Assembly: GCF_032854445.1 (NCBI RefSeq)
Contig: NC_088297.1
Span: 800,169 to 864,168, forward strand
DNA: 64,000 nucleotides
Direction of reading: 5' to 3'
Source: Liolophura sinensis
Taxonomy: Eukaryota; Mollusca; Polyplacophora; Chitonida; Chitonidae
The notes under the pieces: generated by a model
Database searches by the model: none
Seen by the model: only the letters and a program-made list of their open reading frames with translations
Told to the model about the DNA's origin: nothing
Position numbers and translations under genes: made by a program
In this document: one piece after another, positions 35,046 to 46,880 of the stretch
Layout: every line of letters starts with the position of its first letter
Position numbering within the stretch: the stretch's first letter is position 1

Positions 35046-38000
35046 ATGGCGGGGAAGATCTCACACACCAGACCACAGACACCTGATGTCTTGGGCTGGA
35101 GTCAATCGCTCAGACCGCTGAGGTCGCGCTCTTCCATCACCAAGCAGAACTGGTGCACGAGGTAAGTGTAAAACTGTCATATTGGTAAAACCTTCTGCTG
35201 CCAGGGTAGATCACTGAGGAATAAACTGAAATGCCAGCCTGTTGCATTTTATGTAGAAAGACTTTTTTTTTAAATTTTTACCATGTTTACAAGCTTAATG
35301 GTGGATGCATACAGAACAGCAATTGAGAGTTTGATTGATTGATTGAAATTGCTGCTTAACAACATGATGATGTCTGTGATGAAGTTTACGGGTGCAGTTA
35401 TATAGATCTTTTCAGTAAGACAGCCAGGAAAAATACAATGCAATGTACTTAATTCGTACCAGTCAACATGGATGAAAAAAAGTGCCCCCTCGAATGTTAT
35501 ACCAGATAGGAAAACTGCCTGTTTGCTGTCAGCAATAGTGTACTAGTTGGATTTGTATAATTTTCAGCTTTTCAGATAGTCACAGTGCTCCCGTACAGCT
35601 TACATGATGTATTCTGTACAACCGCGGAACTATGGTATACTAAATGTACTTCATTCTGTCATTTCTTGCTGGAGCCGATTGACAGATGAATGTGATGAGG
35701 TCGCAAGCCAAAATATAGCTCCTGCTACTCCAGGTTTAAGGTCTGGAGGTTTAATTGTTAGTTACTTTGTGCTTGCCAGCCAAATCCCTGTCTCAGGATA
35801 CTCTAGTTTCCCTCACATATCAGTGTGAGTCAAATAAATAAATATAAAGGACCAAAACTTAAGTACTGTTGGTATAATTTGCCCCATTTTTCCAGTGCTA
35901 TATCTTATGTTGACATTCTCTATTAACAGATATGACAAGGAAGAGTGACAGCTTAAGAAAAAGCACAGGAAGCCTGGCAGCAAACTTTGGCATTAACGGG
36001 TTTGTCTTTGTTCAATATTCTTGAAAACCATGTTTTAAAAGCATTCTTGTTAATAATTTATTTGTTGGATGACTAATGCCGTATCATAACAGTGTAGTCT
36101 GCAAAAAAAAAAAAAAAAAAAAATACAGATTTGATTCAATATAAAATTTATATTCCAGTAATACGCACAACATGCATACATACTGTATTCAAGCCTATTT
36201 GTGTGTAAGTGTAAGTGTACATGTAAGTGAGTGTACATGTAAATGTAAATGAGTGCACATGTACATGTAAATGAGTGTACATGTACATGTAAATGAGTGT
36301 ACATGTACTTATAAATGAGTGGATATAAATGCTGGGAACATTATATATAAAGCAGATGTATACATGCATCAGAGATTCGTTGAAAGTCATCAAATAAAAT
36401 AACAAATGCTTTTAATCATATTTATTGTAATATCTACCATGCCTGTTCTACTCTTCTTTCTGGCAGTTCACTGTCAGATCTGAAAACATTATATCTCTAT
36501 TTTTTTATTTTTGTGAATTACAGGAAAATACCGAAGTCTGAAGAGCTGTCTAATATTGAAGGAGAATACATCAAAAATCTTCAGCAACAGATTTACTTTC
36601 TGGAGCTGGAAGCAAACTATTTATATCCTTTTTGAATTTTTTCAATAGCATGTGATGCTTTGACTTAGCTGGTATCCTACTCGTAGATAAATGTGAGTAT
36701 ATGTGTAGGTTTCAGTCTAGGTCTTCTGGCATAGATATCTGCCCCTAAATGGATTACATCTGTACTTGATTTTGTAATTTCATTGTCAGTCTCGGTACGT
36801 CACCACTTTTCTTTGCTAATTATGAAAACACAATAATCTTTTATTGTTGCTCTTGGCCCCCAGTTTTAACTGGGTACGGTTTTTCCAATCTCAGTGTTCT
36901 TGGTGTCAACAGCTTTACAGATCACAATTATTCAATACGACATGAGTCTCTAAACGGATGAATAATATAACTGTGTATTGTGAGAGCACAAACCTCTGCA
37001 CTGTAGACAAAGGACCCGTACTCTTTGTTTTGTGTTGGATCCCTCGTCAGTAAAGAACCATTTGAAAAATTCCTGGGTTCGGATCTAGATTCAGATTTAC
37101 ACCAAATTAGTGGACTGGTGGTTCAGACCCAAAGCCAATCACTGTACATATACACAATTTTTTCCAAAACTGTTTAAAGATTTTTCAGTATTATTTATTT
37201 ATTTATTTATTTGATGGGTGTTTTACACCGTACTCAAGAATATTTCACTGACTGCGGGCCAGCATTATGGTGGGAGTAAACGGGCAGAGCCCAGGGGAAA
37301 CCCATGACCATCCGCAGGTTGCTGTCAGACCTTCCCACTTACGACCGGAGAGGAAGCCAGCATGAGCTGTACTTGAACTCACAGCGACCGCATTGGTGAG
37401 AGGCTTCTCGATCATTATGCTGTGCTAGTGCACTAACCAACTGAGCCAAGGAGGCCCCTTTCAGTATTGTAAAGTAATATATATTGGCATGTACCAGTAT
37501 AGTCAGATGTCATGTGTCATGTTAATGATTGTGTGGGTGTTTGGCTGTGTTGGATTGGAGTTACCTTCCTTAACAGTGCAGCAAGCGTGAGCAGGCGAAG
37601 AAGGCCACAGACATGCATCCTCAGATGAAGACAGAAGCTGAGAGGATGCTGTCAAAACTACGGGTAATTATACGCCATTAGGTCTTGTTTATAGACATAC
37701 ATGTAAGATATATATATACTGAGAAGAGTTTGTGTATCTTCCTATATTATAAGGCGTCAGAAGCATTTAAGTTTGATCGCCGCGGTGGCGTAGTGATCAG
37801 AGCGTCCGCCTGAGAGTCAAAAGTCATCGGATTAAACCTGGGTCAAGTCATGTTAAAAATGGCACTTGTTGCTGCCTCGCTTGGGGCTCAGCACTGAGAG
37901 GTTAGAGCAAGAAAACAGGACTGGTTGGCCCGGTGTCAGTGTAACATGACTGTTCGGGGTGTCATGTCTGGTGTTTTCGGCACAGCACTTCAGTGGCGAC

Positions 38001-41000
38001 AGCGCTTTAGTATGGATTCACCTCCCTGCAAGAAGACATGAATTATGTACTCACGCCTAATGATTCTTGATTGTCATATGACTGGAAAATTATTAAAACT
38101 GACATAAAAACCCAGCAGTACCTAACTTTGTAATACTTACATTAAATTTACCTAAGTGACATTTCTTTATGAAATGAAATATTTAAGGACAAGACAGTGT
38201 TTAAGCTGAGGTGCTTTCTTTGACGTCTGTACTAACTAGGTCAGCACTGCTCTCATCTGATAAGTCACCAGTACAAAATTGAAGCATAAAATCCAGTGAC
38301 AGTCGAATACCTAGATCAGCCTTACTGGTGCATTTTATTTATTTATTTCTATTTGTGTCAGAATTGAGCATGAATCCAGTTGTACAACAATCCTATTGTA
38401 ATTTTATAAATATTTAATAGGGGTCAGAATTACAGATACTGGCACAGCTGAAGGCAACGATCTGAATGAGGAATACCCTAGCCGTGCATCTGCAGGCTAC
38501 TTGTAAACTGTATAAATGATATAGTAGGCCTTCTGTATGAACAGTTCAGTCAGTGGAAGAAATATCCTTCCAGTATGTCCAATCTCCGAGAAAGCGAAGT
38601 AATCATTTGGGTTATAATCGAAGTCCACAACTTTAATCTGCGATAGGCTACTACTTAGACTATTACACGGAAAATACCTTTGATGTTAGAGAACTATAGA
38701 GTAACTGTGACATCACCTTGCTGTCGATAATGGAGACACGCTGAATCTGTGACAAGACGAAGTTTAACTAAACTTTTGCAGGTTTGAAAAAAAATTTAAG
38801 AAAATTTTTAATGCTGGTTTAAGAAACTTTGAACGGTAGTCTTTCAGTGGACATAAACATTAGTAAGGTGCTGTCTTTCACTTTAAATGCTATTTTGTAA
38901 GGTGAAGATTGTGTGAGCCTCTACTTTTTCAAGCAGTCTTTATGGATTATGATCTGTGGACTCTTTTGTATTGGAGGGACCTCATTGGCTCAGATGTTTA
39001 ATACACTGGCTGAGTGCTACTATCATGACAATCAGAAACTTGACCACTGAGGTCGCAGGTTCAAATCCAGCTCTAGCTTCTTTGGCCGCGGTTTTAAGTC
39101 AGGAGGTTTGTCAGGTACCTAGAAAAAGTTGGTGCTACAATCTGGTTTTCTCCATTCAGGACTTTCTAAGACAATTCTTTGGCATTAAAGGTGGAGAAAA
39201 CATAAAAATGACATAAAGTTCAGATGAAAGAGTGCAAAAAGTTATTCCTAAATGTGGTCTTCAATATTTTTTCTGATTTTTTGTGAAGGAGAAAAGGACA
39301 TAGTTATAGTCTGTGCTTAATAATGTCATAAATGAGGATGTAACACAGGTTTTTACACTAGAATTTGTTCTTTTCAGCTAACAAATGTATTAAACCTCAA
39401 TTTGGATCATATTTATATTTTTAATATGTTCATAAATTATCATAATTTAGGTTAAATGCATCTGTTTTGATATAAACAACAAATTTACATTCAAATAAAT
39501 TTATTAGACAAGCATAATGGAGACACACTGAATGCAACAACAGTAAACACCAAAAGTTGGTCCCAAATACCCACCGTACAAAAATATTCTCCAAAAATAT
39601 TAAAGATCATATTTGCAAATAAACTTTGACTCGCTTTCATGTGATTTTGGAATCATGTTTAGGTTTTCTTCTCCTTTAAGCATTAAACACCAATCAAATA
39701 TATAAATCTTTCTTATCTAGTGAAGCGTATGCTTTGTGAAATTTTAAAGGCTGCCATGATGGATTACATTTGTCTTTGTAGCAAATGCAGAAAGAGATGG
39801 ATGGGATGAACCTGGAGATTCAGAGGAAGGACTCGAGTCTGACAATTACATCCACGGAGAAAGAAAGAATACAGGAGAGGCTACACGCTGAGGAGAGTAA
39901 GTCGGCTTTTATTAGTTACATGGTTACTCAGTTACAGGATACAGAATTATATTGTGGCAGTGTAACCATCTTGAGTATGAGTTTTAACTTCAAGTCAAAA
40001 GTCAAATAAATAAGTAAATATAAATGGATGAAGCTACCCATTGGTGAGAGAATAGTATTCAGGCTAAACAAGTTTGGTCAGACAGAGCTGTGTCAGCTGA
40101 AAAAATAACAAAGTGACCAATATTGTCCATTGTCAACTCTTATTAAATGACGTCTAATAAATGAAAGGAAAATAAAAAATAAAAAAAAATTCCTGAACAC
40201 TAGAACTGACCCGTATTGAGAGGTGACGAAAATGTTCTCAAAGGTTTGAATAGACGGTTAAGGTGAGGTTTATGAAAGCCACTCAGTTCACAACCTCTGA
40301 ATTGAGGTGTAAAATATAGGGTATGGGATAAGTGGGATCTTTCAGATTTCTTTGGTAAAACAAACCAGTGATCGTCCCCTCTTTTTGTGTATGATACGAC
40401 CTACTGACTTGTCCTGTAATAGTCACATGTAAACTATTCTTTAGTGCAAGAAAATGAGAGACAATAATTTTAAACAAGAAGAAAACTTAAATTGCAAACA
40501 AATACCATTGAAAAGAGTATGCATTTCCTCGCATGTACATGCCATTAAAAAAAATTCTAATATGTACCTGAAGATGATAAATTATAGATAAAGTCAGCGC
40601 CAAAATCTGATGTGGGTGACTCCATTTTGCCTAAAAACTAGTCCTGAAGTCTTCTGTGTTAGGAGGAGAATCTGGTACATTGTTGGTACATTTCTGTTAG
40701 AACTCTTCTTCCCAGAAGGTAGCGAACAGTACAGTTCATTTTCCGATTGATGATCGTGAATCCGGAATGTTGGACGTAGGTTCCGAGTTTATACGAACAA
40801 GCCGGTAGTTTTAATGACTCTCATTGGCTGAGAGGCAACACACCCCCAGCATGAATTACAGCATGTTAAAGATGGACGATGGGATGGACTCAGCGATTTA
40901 TGCCAGCTATGCTGTTTTCAGACTTTACATGTATGGCGAGGAAAAATCTCAAAATTATGAAGCAGGCACCACCAGATAGAAAAATATGTGCTCTATCCAG

Positions 41001-44000
41001 CCCATTGTGTCATGTTTTTAAGCTTTCTTCTCCTTTAACTTTTTCTCATAAACCTTCTCATCAGAAATGATAAGTTTCACATGTAACAAAAGTCAGTTGC
41101 TTATTCAATCTGCAACAAGGTACACAAATTCAGTTCTTGATTTTATTATAAACACTGTTACAGCTGCCCACAGCCGAGACAAGCGGATGCTAATGGATGA
41201 AATCATTGAGCTGAAGAAGGAGAAAGACTTGATAGAGAGGAAAAGCTCTCAGAAAGACAGCACATTGATGGAGATGAAAGCAGAGCTAGAGAGGACAAGC
41301 ACAGCCTTGAAATCTGCAGAGCTCAAAATTGCCACGCTCAAGAACCAGGTAAAGTCTAGGCATGGTGACGTCATATAGTGACGCTAACTATAGAACCAAA
41401 TTAATAACATTGTGTGATGAAAATTAAGACCTGCAGATTGCAAATGTGTATTGTTTTTGCTATAAGTTTAAGTTATTTTTGTATGAGTGTATGCTGGTCA
41501 TGAAAAGTCATGAAATGAGATTCTCTGACTGAGCGGATATGACAGTTAGCCAATATGGTATGTATACTGCTTACATGGTTTATGACATCAGATTGAAAAC
41601 ACAGAATAAGTTCCTTTATATTTATGAATTTTGACTATTAATTAAGGCTAATTTGTTATCAATTTTAAACAAAGGCAACACCAATTTCATAAATTGTTGT
41701 TCTCTCTATGGGTGGGAATTTGTTTTCGTTACAAAACTTTCCAGCTTGTATCGAAATTGTCCACTACTTAGGTTAAAGCAGTTAATAAATGTACATGTGT
41801 TTGATTGTGTGATCGTACAGCTGGAGCAGCGATCAGAACAGCAGAAGATGACACAGTTTGCCCTGGAGGAGAAAAGAACAGAGCTGCTATCCTCAGAGAC
41901 AAGGCTTAAGGATCTGGAGGAGAAGTATTACAACAACACCATCCAGCTACAGGACAAAGTCACCTCTGACCTCAGGGTAAGACATGCTCTGATTGGCTGG
42001 CCCTGGAAGCAATCAGGCTACTGCAGTGTAATGATACTCCCATTGGCTGGCCATGGAACCAATCAGATTGCAGTGTAATCTGCATGCATGGTCATCTTAA
42101 TTATTTGATAGACTACATGGCTATGAATTTCACTTGAATTAATTAAGAACATTCTGTAAGTGAAGTTATGTATTTGTGCAGGACCAGATTTGTGTGTTTG
42201 TTGTGTGCAATATTTGTGCAGGACCAGATTCAAATGTTTGTTGTGTGCAATATTTGTGCAGGACCAGATTTGCGTGTTTGTTGTGTGCAATATTTGTGCA
42301 GGACCAGATTCAAATGTTTGTTGTGTGCAATATTTGTGCAGGACCAGATTTGCGTGTTTGTTGTGTGCAGTATTGGTGCAGGACCAGATTCAAATGTTTG
42401 TTGTGTGCAATATTTGTGCAGGACCAGATTTGTGTGTTTGTTGTGTGCAGTATTGGTGCAGGACCAGATTCGAGTGTTTATTGCATGCAATATTTGTACA
42501 GGACCAGATTCGTGTGTTAAGTCAAAAGCTGAAGGAGTCTGAGCTGGCCAGAGAACAGGAGAGGTATTTACGGTCAAAGATATCAGATGATACATCCAGT
42601 ATGGTCCGAGAAAACACACTCCTTAACCAGCAAGTCCTTGAGCTACAGAAACAGTTAGAGAGGGTAAGAACTCCATGCTTACAAAGCGCAGTTTTACAAC
42701 AACATGACATGTTGGTGTCTCTCTGTGACAAGATTTTCCTACTTGTCTGTCCTTTAATATTGAATCATGTTTAGATGCACTACAGGCAGAATGTTTTTAT
42801 TTTCCTTTTTCCTAAAAACCTATTTTCATAAGCTTATTTTAACTTTTGCCTTAAAGCAACATTACATCACAAACAGATCTTGCATCTTCCCAAATTGCAA
42901 TGTTTGTTTACTTATTTGATTATGGTGGCAGGAAACCATCCACAGGTTGCTGACAGACCTTCCTAAGCATGACCAGAGAGGAAGCCAGCATAAGCTAAAC
43001 TTGAACGCACAGCGACTGCATTGGTGATAATCTCCTGGGTCATTGTGCATTTTTTTATTTTTATTTTTCAGGAGAAGGGTCTACGAGAGGGTAATGAGGA
43101 GAGGCGGTCTCACAGCATCGCAGAGCTCGTTACAATCAAGGATCGAGAGAAGTCTGTCAGACTAGAGCTGGAGCAAGTCAAGGAGCAGCTGAAACGCGAA
43201 CAAGAGAGGTGCCAGTTCTACCTGGAGAAAGTGAGTTATACACACATATAGACAAGCAAATGTCACAATACAAAGGGAGGTAATTCAGATGGCTGTTTTG
43301 ATTGGACAGACTACTTGAACGGTTTTAAATCACAGTAGAACACATTGTTTTCTTCCGTGACATTGCAGAGCTTGTGTTCCACATAGGTGCTTAATGAGCG
43401 CACATACACAAGGAATTGTAGCGCAGTAAAGGTAAGTACAAAAGTGTTCATACGTTTGGACTGCATTGTTTTCAGCGGGAGGGAGTTTTATGAGTATTCT
43501 TTAATTAGGGTGACATTCAGGATAGATTATGCGAGGAATATTGTTCAAGGACTTACTGTTTAAGACGATCATTCTCTCTGAGACGTTGCAGTCTCTGTTT
43601 CAGCTGTCTCTAGTTTGGGTGTCAGTTTAAATAATAAAGTCCGTCAGGGCTCTCATGACAGACGGTGGTTTACTTGAGATATCACTCTTTTTCTTTCTTC
43701 CCATAAACCCAACAGACGTCATATTGGTTAAAAAAACATTTTTCTATTGTGCACTGACTCCCTGCCACTTATCAGACCCTTTAGTTTGCGTGTTCGATTC
43801 CAGCTCTTGTTGCTTTAGCTCTGTCATTGCACCTGACAAAGGGCAGCTATTTACTTTAGGCCCCAGGACACAAAGCTGTCTTAGACTGAAGTCAGACTTA
43901 GTCTGAACTTGTGGTATAATTCCTGAACTTATATTTGAGGTGGAATGCAAATTTTCAATTTTGTCATGAATGTCTGGAAGAATCACCAAAGGTGAGCCAC

Positions 44001-45482
44001 ATTTGTAGAATCGCAGTAAGACAAAGTCTAAGACAACTTCATGATTCTGGGTCCATGTCCTCAGGGGCCACCAGTCTTATTTGTCAAGTGTCTTAAGGCT
44101 TAAGTCAAAAATTCAAACACAGTTACATGTGAAATGTTTTGCACGCTGATTCTGTACTGTAAAACAATGAACTAGTGACAATTTGAGTTATTTCCTGTTT
44201 TGACTTTGTAGTTTTAAGCACTTGCAATTTATGACTTAAGTCTTAAGTTGCTTGAAAAATAGGAGCCCTGGTTAATTATCTCCTCTGATAAAACTGACCA
44301 TGAAATACAATTCACCTTTACAGCTTACAAAAGAGGAGAACCTCATCTCAGCTCATGAGTCTCAGCTGACCACGGCCAAATCCCGTCAGTCAGAACTGGA
44401 GGGTCAGTTTGTTGTGTTGGACGCAGAGAACGCTCAGCTGAGGAAGGACAAGATGCTGTTGGTGGACCATGTGGCTGATCTGCAAAGGAAGGTGAGCTCA
44501 AAGTGAAAGTGAAAGTGAAAGCTAGCTGGAAGTGAAAGCATGCATGAGCATGTTAAACCTGGAAGAGTGGTAGGAACATAAGCATACATGTATGCGACAC
44601 ATGACACTAATTTCGCCAATTCATAATACTTTGAGAATTAAAATATTGGTTGATCATCTTTATCTCTGTGAGGAGAGGCAAATGAAATACATATTCTGAG
44701 AAAAAAAAAAAATGTTTCAAGCAGTACATGCATCAGTTTGCACTCCACCTTCAGAAACCTTCTTGTGTAAAAGTTTCTCAGTTTACACTCCAGTTTCCTC
44801 CATCCATACAAACCTGATCATTGCCGTATAAGTGAAAAAAATTCTTGAGTACTGGTAATTATGAAAAACAGCCATCATTTCTGCCTTTCACGAGAAAATT
44901 TTTCTGGCGTTCATCCTGCATTGTAAAATATTCTGTGTATTATGTACATTTTTACCGTTTTGAGTATTTGAACAAGTTTAAGCTATGGTTGTAGCTGTAG
45001 GCCTTCAGAGACTTGCGTATATAGCGTGATGTCGCATATGATGTCTTGTATGACCATGGAATGTTGAATTTGACTAAACTTCTATTATGACATCATTCCG
45101 CACATAAATAAAATATTTGTTATTGACGTCTTGGTGTTTGGGTGTGAGGTATCCAAATCTAATATCAAAAGTGACATCTAACTGAGTGAAATAACACTTT
45201 GATTCAGTAAAGGAAATCCTGACATTTCACCTTGTTATAAATACTAATAAATATATATGTCATGTATGTGAGTCACAGTAAATGACAACTGGTTGTGTGT
45301 TACAGCTGGAGGACTCGGAGAGGGAGTCGTTACGGATGGGCGGTGAGATCCAGGCTCTGCAGAAGCGACTCAACGGGCTGGAGCACCTGAAGGACTTGGA
45401 GAGGACACTACAGAGCCAGAGGTGGGAGGAGTTTGGTCAGTTGGCGGAGAACATGAGGACACTGTCCCAGCACCATGGCTAG
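35046..45482 (+). CDS. Coiled-coil protein, about 472 residues, complete; function not recognised
   Basis: Exons: 35046-35161, 36524-36622, 37582-37663, 39782-39896, 41164-41348, 41821-41976, 42502-42663, 43072-43230, 44324-44491, 45306-45482 (TAG stop at 45480). All junctions keep frame. The start ATG has G at +4 and an in-frame TGA at 35037. The N-terminus is short and basic (MAGKISHTRPQTPDVLGWSQ). After KSEELSNIEGEYIKNLQQQ the rest is nearly all heptad-like Glu/Lys/Leu/Gln helix, ending WEEFGQLAENMRTLSQHHG. There is no signal peptide, membrane segment or catalytic motif. The composition suits a centrosomal, ciliary or other cytoskeletal scaffold, but that is inference and I do not recognise the family by name. 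Nine introns are GT-AG; intron 2 looks U12-type. A small extra exon in the 2.1 kb intron 37664-39781 cannot be excluded, because both its flanks are phase 0. Confidence 0.85.
35666..35850 (+). mobile_element. SINE family C-like fragment
   Basis: gaggtcgcaagcc, gtttaaggtctggaggttta and an (aaat)n end recall family C but are strongly diverged. Confidence 0.5.
35931..36001 (+). CDS. Possible alternative 5' exon of the coiled-coil gene
   Basis: Between exons 1 and 2 lies an open segment beginning with ATG at 35931 (MTRKSDSLRKSTGSLAANFG). It can splice at a weak donor (gg|gtttgt, about 36001) in the phase needed by the exon at 36524. A candidate acceptor, ttaacag, lies just before it. If joined to the first exon in phase it would meet a TGA at once, so it could only work as an alternative first coding exon with its own start. 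The Ser/Lys-rich peptide looks plausible, but the evidence is one weak splice site and phase. Confidence 0.3.
36102..36123. repeat. Poly-A tract
   Basis: About 22 uninterrupted A in intron 1 of the coiled-coil gene. Confidence 0.9.
36190..36315. repeat. gtgtacatgtaaatga array
   Basis: Short 18- to 24-bp repeats of the palindromic word tgtacatgtac, in intron 1 of the coiled-coil gene. Confidence 0.85.
36623..37581 (+). other. Probable U12-type (minor spliceosome) AT-AG intron
   Basis: The exon at 36524-36622 has no usable GT donor. Instead the intron starts with ATATCCTTT, the exact U12-class 5' splice-site consensus. Near its 3' end, at 37566-37574, is TTCCTTAAC, the exact U12 branch-point consensus, followed 8 nt after the branch A by the acceptor gtgcag. 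Joining tt|c restores frame (NYF-KREQAKKATDMH). The intron contains a full-length SINE (37190-37458). Confidence 0.8.
37190..37458 (-). mobile_element. SINE family A, full length, inside the U12-type intron
   Basis: Extends from the (attt)n tail to the complete head, which on this strand reads gctaaccaactgagcc-like and then ggaggccccttt. Confidence 0.95.
37781..38118 (+). mobile_element. SINE family B, diverged
   Basis: Head gtggcgtagtgatcagagcg, body ggactggttggcccggtgtc, and the 3' end taatgattcttgattgtcat. Confidence 0.85.
38120..38970. other. Coiled-coil gene intron, nothing recognised
   Basis: No exon-like open stretch with good splice sites was found, although a small missed exon is possible. 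Confidence 0.4.
38973..39205 (+). mobile_element. tRNA-derived SINE (family C)
   Basis: Head ctcattggctcagatgttta, B-box-like cgcaggttcaaatccagctc, then gttttaagtcaggaggtttg and tcaggtacct. It shares these with 59031. Confidence 0.75.
39284..39680. mobile_element. MITE-like element with family 1 ends and a different interior
   Basis: Ends gaaggagaaaaggac and gttttcttctcctttaag are inverted; the interior is AT-rich and not shared. Confidence 0.55.
40474..41040. mobile_element. MITE-like element, family 1, second copy
   Basis: Same interior and orientation as 30651-31213. Right end agctttcttctcctttaa. It ends 120 bp before the coiled-coil exon 41164. Confidence 0.75.
42175..42510 (+). repeat. 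40-bp minisatellite, 9 units, repeating the exon 42502 splice acceptor
   Basis: GGACCAGATT recurs at exactly 40-bp steps from 42181 to 42501. The last copy is the real exon start (tacag|gaccagatt). Each of the eight upstream units carries gtgcag|gaccagatt or ggtgcag|gaccagatt, a duplicate of the 3' splice site plus the first codons. Confidence 0.95.
42922..43052 (-). mobile_element. SINE family A, 5' part, about 20 bp before exon 43072
   Basis: ccacaggttgctgacagacc to ctcctgggtcattgtgc. The SINE ends just before the pyrimidine tract and acceptor of the next exon. Confidence 0.85.
43858..44064. mobile_element. Hairpin element with inverted ends
   Basis: ccccaggacacaaagctgtc and cttagactgaagtcagactt pair with the region 44020-44064 (agacaaagtctaagacaact, tctgggtcc). 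Imperfect but extensive. Confidence 0.6.
44052..44274. mobile_element. Second hairpin element adjoining the first
   Basis: Left arm cagtcttatttgtcaagtgt and cttaaggcttaagtcaaaaa; right arm gacttaagtcttaagttgct and tgaaaaataggagccct. It ends 50 bp before coiled-coil exon 44324. Confidence 0.55.
44766..44868 (+). mobile_element. SINE family A tail fragment
   Basis: Degraded body and the tail tgccgtataagtgaaaaaaa then ttcttgagtac. Confidence 0.65.
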
Positions 45483-45534
45483 TCGCCGCTCTGCAAACAT
45501 GGACTTTCATAAACATGTTCTCAGAACAACCATG

Positions 45535-46335
45535 CGCCTGTACAGAGCAGCCACGAACCATCCACAAAACAACCACGGACCTCTACAGAACAGCCACAAA
45601 CCATCTACAGAACATCCACGAACCTCTACAAAACAGCCACAAACCTCTACAGAACAGCCCCGAACCTCTACAGAACAGCCATGCACCTCTACAGAACAGC
45701 CAAAAACCATCTACAGAACATCCACAAACCTCTACAAAACAGCCGCGAACCTCTACAGAACAGCCACGAACCATCTACAGAACATCCACGAACCTCTACA
45801 GAACAGCCACGAACCTCTACAGAACAGCCCCGAACCTCTACAGAACAGCCATGCACGTCAACAGAACATCCACAAACCTTACAGAACATCCACGAACCTC
45901 TACAGAGCAGCCACAAACCATCTACAAAACAACCATGGACCTCTGAAATAACACCCACAAACCATCTACAGAACATCCACGAACCTCTACAGAACAGCCA
46001 TGAACCTTTACAGAACAGCCATAAACCTTTACAGAACAGCCACAAACCTATACAGAGCAGCCATGAACCTCAACAGAACAGCCACGAACCTCAACAGCAC
46101 ATCCACGAACCTCTACAGAACAGCTATGCATCTCTACAGATCAGCCACGAACCATCTACAGAACAACTACGAACCTCTACAGATCAGCCACGAACCATCT
46201 ACAGAACAACCACGAACCTCTACAGAACAGCCACGAACCCCTACAGAACAGCTACATACCTCTAAAGAACAACCACAAACCTCTAGAGAACAGCCATGAA
46301 CCTATCCAGAATAGCCACAATCCTCTAGAGAATAA
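45535..46335. repeat. 21-bp minisatellite in the 3' untranslated region of the coiled-coil gene
   Basis: About 38 copies of ctctacagaacagccacgaac-type units begin some 55 bp after the TAG stop. The 21-bp length keeps several frames open (EPLQNSH and TSTEQPR peptides, and WLFCRGS on the other strand), so long open frames here are repeat artefacts. Confidence 0.95.
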
Positions 46336-46776
46336 CCATATGAACTGCCAGATAGCAGCGATGGACTGATAGACCAGACAAGAGTTCTTTAAGTATAGTG
46401 GGTATTCAGCCTGATATTTTGTCGAGATGAATAATATTTTGACGAGCCTGAAGCATAAATTTGTTAGACCATTGTCTTGTGTGGCCATTTGCCGTTATCT
46501 GGCTTGTTTGCTTCAATACCATAAACATATATTAAATATTTTTTGCACTTTGAACATCTGCCTATATGTGTGAATATCATGTTGAAATTGAAGTTTTCAT
46601 TCTAACTGTTAAACTGTGAATCAAATTTTAATTTTCCAACTCAGAGAAGTGTGTGATATCAGGATTAAGATCTCTTAATCGGGTTGTGTAGCCTATTTGT
46701 TTCTTAGGCTGTAAAGACAGTAAATGTACAGGCTTATAAATATACTCATTTTAGTCGTTGTCAAAAATTTAGGTCA

Positions 46777-46782
46777 AATAAA
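46777..46782 (+). promoter_or_regulatory. Candidate polyadenylation signal of the coiled-coil gene
   Basis: A canonical AATAAA lies 1.3 kb after the stop codon, past the 21-bp repeat array. It is the first clear signal I noticed on this strand downstream of the stop. Confidence 0.4.
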
Positions 46783-46805
46783 GCCTTTGTGGCTAACACT
46801 CGAGG

Positions 46806-46880
46806 TGTCGCTATGCAGCTTATAGTGCCTTGCCTGCACAGCTTATAGTGCCTTGCTTGCACAGCTTATAGTGCCTCGCT
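46806..46880. repeat. Three-copy 23-bp repeat
   Basis: gcttatagtgccttgcytgc plus aca is repeated just beyond the candidate polyadenylation site. Confidence 0.85.

Noticed and set aside
36050-36405. His/Tyr/Thr-rich minus-strand frames
   Set aside because: They come from the gtgtacatgtaaatga repeat.
42160-42774. 204-residue open frame before exon 42502
   Set aside because: It is the 40-bp repeat read through into the real exon; the upstream part is not supported as constitutive coding sequence.
45422-46299. Gln/Thr/Ser-rich open frames after the coiled-coil stop
   Set aside because: They derive from the 21-bp repeat in the 3' untranslated region.
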